DNA from: Deinococcus sp045062605
Lineage (GTDB): Bacteria; Deinococcota; Deinococci; Deinococcales; Deinococcaceae
DNA: 64,000 nucleotides
Reading direction: 5' to 3'
Assembly: GCF_045062605.1 (NCBI RefSeq)
Contig: NZ_JBJGDW010000007.1
Location: 23,401-87,400 of the forward strand
A program made the translations under genes and the position numbers. The first letter of the stretch is position 1; each line of letters starts with the position of its first letter. Shown piece after piece: positions 62,507 to 64,000 of this stretch. The notes under the pieces are model-generated. The model had not been told where the DNA came from, ran no database searches, and was given only the letters and a program-made list of their open reading frames with translations.

Positions 62507-62898
62507 CCGTCTACCTGACGCCCGCGCAGGTGATGTCCATGCATGACCGGGCGCTGGAACGCCACGGCGGCGCGCCGGGCATCCGGGACGCGGGCGCGCT
62601 GGATTCGGCGGTGGCCCAACCCGCGCTGGACACCTTTGGTCAGGAGCTTTACCCCACGCTGGCCGACAAGGCGGCGGCGTACCTGTTCTTTCTGGCGCGC
62701 AACCACGCCTTCGTGGACGGCAATAAACGCACGGCCTACGCGGCGGCGGCGGTGTTCCTGCTCCTCAACGGCGCAGAACTCACGGGTTCCGATGATGAAG
62801 TTTTTGAACTGGTGCTGGACACGGCCAGCGGTCAACTGGCCGATGTGCGGGCCGTGGCCGGGCGGCTGGCCCCGCTGATCAGCCCGCCCACGCTCTAG
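62503..62898 (+). CDS. doc: Doc (death-on-curing) Fic-family toxin
   Basis: 131 residues, the full Doc length. The Fic motif HAFVDGNKR is at 68-76, which matches the Doc form H-x-F-x-[ND]-[AG]-N-K-R. Doc phosphorylates elongation factor Tu and stops translation when its antitoxin is lost. Coupled to the AbrB-type antitoxin by a 4-nt overlap. Confidence 0.9.
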   Translation: MTVYLTPAQVMSMHDRALERHGGAPGIRDAGALDSAVAQPALDTFGQELYPTLADKAAAYLFFLARNHAFVDGNKRTAYAAAAVFLLLNGAELTGSDDEVFELVLDTASGQLADVRAVAGRLAPLISPPTL

Positions 62899-62901
62899 AG
62901 T
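62896..62901 (+). promoter_or_regulatory. -10 hexamer TAGAGT, leaderless start
   Basis: TAGAGT, 7 nt, ATG at 62909. It overlaps the doc stop codon. Confidence 0.4.
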
Positions 62902-62908
62902 CTGGGGC

Positions 62909-63940
62909 ATGAGCCTTCTGGAGACCGTCCGGCACATCGCCCCCTACCTGGAACGCTGGCTGGAATACGGGCGAGACTACCAGCGCATTCCCGGCGTGCA
63001 GGTGGCCGTGCGCGTGGGCGACGAACTGGCGGCGTCGTTCGCACTGGGCACGGCCAACGAGGACACGGGCGAGGCCTTGACCACCCGGCACCTGTTCCGC
63101 ATCGCCTCGCATTCCAAGACCTTCACGGCCACCGCCGTCTTTCAACTGATCGAGGCCGGAAAGCTGCGTCTGGACGACACGGCGGGCCACTGGCTGCCGG
63201 AACTGCAAGGCTCGCCCGCCGCCCCCCTGACCGTGCGGGCGCTGCTGGGCCACCAGTCCGGCATCAACCGCGACGGGGCCGACAGCGATTACTGGCAGCA
63301 ACGGCATGCCTTCCCGGATCGGCAGATCCTGCTGGACTTTGCCCGCGCCGAGGCCGTGTTTCCGCAGAACCAGCACTTCAAATACTCCAACACCGGCTAC
63401 GGCCTGCTGGGCCTGATCGTGGAGGCGGCCAGTGGCGAGGGCTACGGTGGCTACATACAGGCGCACATCACCGGCCCGCTGGGACTGGCTGACCTGGGCG
63501 CAGAACTGCCCCCGGAACGCGAGGCCGGGCTGGCCACCGGCCACGGCGCACGCCTGTTCGGCAACGATGCCCGCCGCACGCTGCCGTCCTCCGACACCCG
63601 CTCGCTGGCGGCGGCCACCGGCTTCTACGGCACCGCCGAGGCCCTGACCGCCTACTGGGCGCGGCACGCCCTGGGCCGCGACGGCCTGATCTCAGATGCC
63701 TCCAAACGCCTGATGGCGCGGCGCGAGTCGGAAATCACCAAGCCCACCCGGCGCGGCTACGGCCTGGGCCTGATCCTAGACGAGATCGGCGGGCGCGGGC
63801 TGGTGGGCCACTCCGGCGGTTTTCCCGGCCACATCACGCAGTCGTGGCTGGACCCCAAAACCGGGCTGTCGGTCTCGGTGCTGACCAACACGCTGGGCGG
63901 CCCGGCCACGGAATGGGCGGGTAATACGGACTCCGAATAA
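62909..63940 (+). CDS. Serine beta-lactamase-like hydrolase, 3' end in a repeat
   Basis: 343 residues of the class C/beta-lactamase-like serine hydrolase fold. SxxK is in IASHSKTFTATAVFQL, the Y-x-N motif in FKYSNTGYGLLGL, and the third motif in GRGLVGHSGGFPGH. There is no signal peptide, so it acts in the cytoplasm on an ester or peptide. The last codons (GNTDSE) and the stop lie in the repeat end at 63925, so the original 3' part has been replaced. The catalytic domain itself looks complete. Confidence 0.8.
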   Translation: MSLLETVRHIAPYLERWLEYGRDYQRIPGVQVAVRVGDELAASFALGTANEDTGEALTTRHLFRIASHSKTFTATAVFQLIEAGKLRLDDTAGHWLPELQGSPAAPLTVRALLGHQSGINRDGADSDYWQQRHAFPDRQILLDFARAEAVFPQNQHFKYSNTGYGLLGLIVEAASGEGYGGYIQAHITGPLGLADLGAELPPEREAGLATGHGARLFGNDARRTLPSSDTRSLAAATGFYGTAEALTAYWARHALGRDGLISDASKRLMARRESEITKPTRRGYGLGLILDEIGGRGLVGHSGGFPGHITQSWLDPKTGLSVSVLTNTLGGPATEWAGNTDSE

Positions 63941-63948
63941 AAAGCGTA
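63925..63948 (-). mobile_element. MITE-like repeat end, copy E (partial)
   Basis: TACGGACTCCGAATAAAAAG matches the left end of copies C and D over about 20 bases, then the sequence departs from the family to the window edge. It supplies the stop codon of the beta-lactamase-like gene. Confidence 0.55.
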
Positions 63949-64000
63949 GACTGGAGCATCGCTAAATTCTATTCAGCCATCACCTTTCGCCACAGTGCCG

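Overview
The window is high-GC chromosomal DNA from a Deinococcus-type bacterium. This rests on the gene families present and their style: a DnaE of about 1330 residues with a long linker after its PHP domain, paired amidases, a WecB-family glycosyltransferase, and very many genes with a TANNNT hexamer 5-8 nt before the start codon and no Shine-Dalgarno. That is the leaderless-mRNA signature known from Deinococcus. No rRNA, tRNA or CRISPR array was found. Most of the window is ordinary chromosome with scattered accessory insertions.

Layout. 1-8.1 kb: sulfur-handling genes (sufE diverging from a rhodanese), a secreted lipase-like hydrolase, a PfkB kinase, a methyltransferase and a LysR regulator. 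8.2-14.4 kb: a membrane-anchored cytochrome c, an alkyltransferase-like DNA repair protein, an AMIN/amidase, two decayed genes and a C39-like peptidase. 14.7-22.1 kb: an MDR reductase, a Na+/H+ antiporter, a small low-GC gene pair, and a polysaccharide block (O-antigen-ligase-like protein, GT26 glycosyltransferase, beta-helix protein). 22.2-30.3 kb: alaS carrying a striking AT-rich in-frame insertion, a VWA/membrane-protein pair, and a class A penicillin-binding protein. 30.4-43.1 kb: a frameshifted arsC, a cysteine-desulfurase-like enzyme, pyrF, a BKACE enzyme, a DUF1028 protein, an Rrf2 regulator, an LptA-like protein, a second amidase, a beta-propeller protein, a LysR regulator, proB, a DOMON protein and an EamA transporter. 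43.2-53.3 kb: a GAF/PAS/GGDEF/EAL protein, a DUF4127 protein, a MacB-like ABC pair, an ICMT-like methyltransferase, a kinase-phosphatase fusion, a GNAT acetyltransferase and an aldo/keto reductase.

53.4-64.0 kb is the most accessory part. It holds a two-gene restriction-modification system whose nuclease I cannot assign to a family, a small membrane protein, then dnaE. Translationally coupled to dnaE is an AT-rich gene of unknown function. After it come VapBC with a perfect 29-bp palindromic operator, a VapC remnant, an orphan antitoxin-like gene, an AbrB/Doc toxin-antitoxin pair, and a serine beta-lactamase-like gene whose stop codon lies inside a repeat element.

A dispersed 134-141 bp repeat with TACGGANTCCG inverted ends occurs four times in full and once as an end. 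A 156-bp inverted-repeat element and small CCCCTCTCC hairpins also lie between genes. The strongest leads for new biology are the alaS insertion, the dnaE-coupled AT-rich gene together with the low-GC block inside dnaE, the unassigned restriction enzyme, and the low-GC DUF pair.
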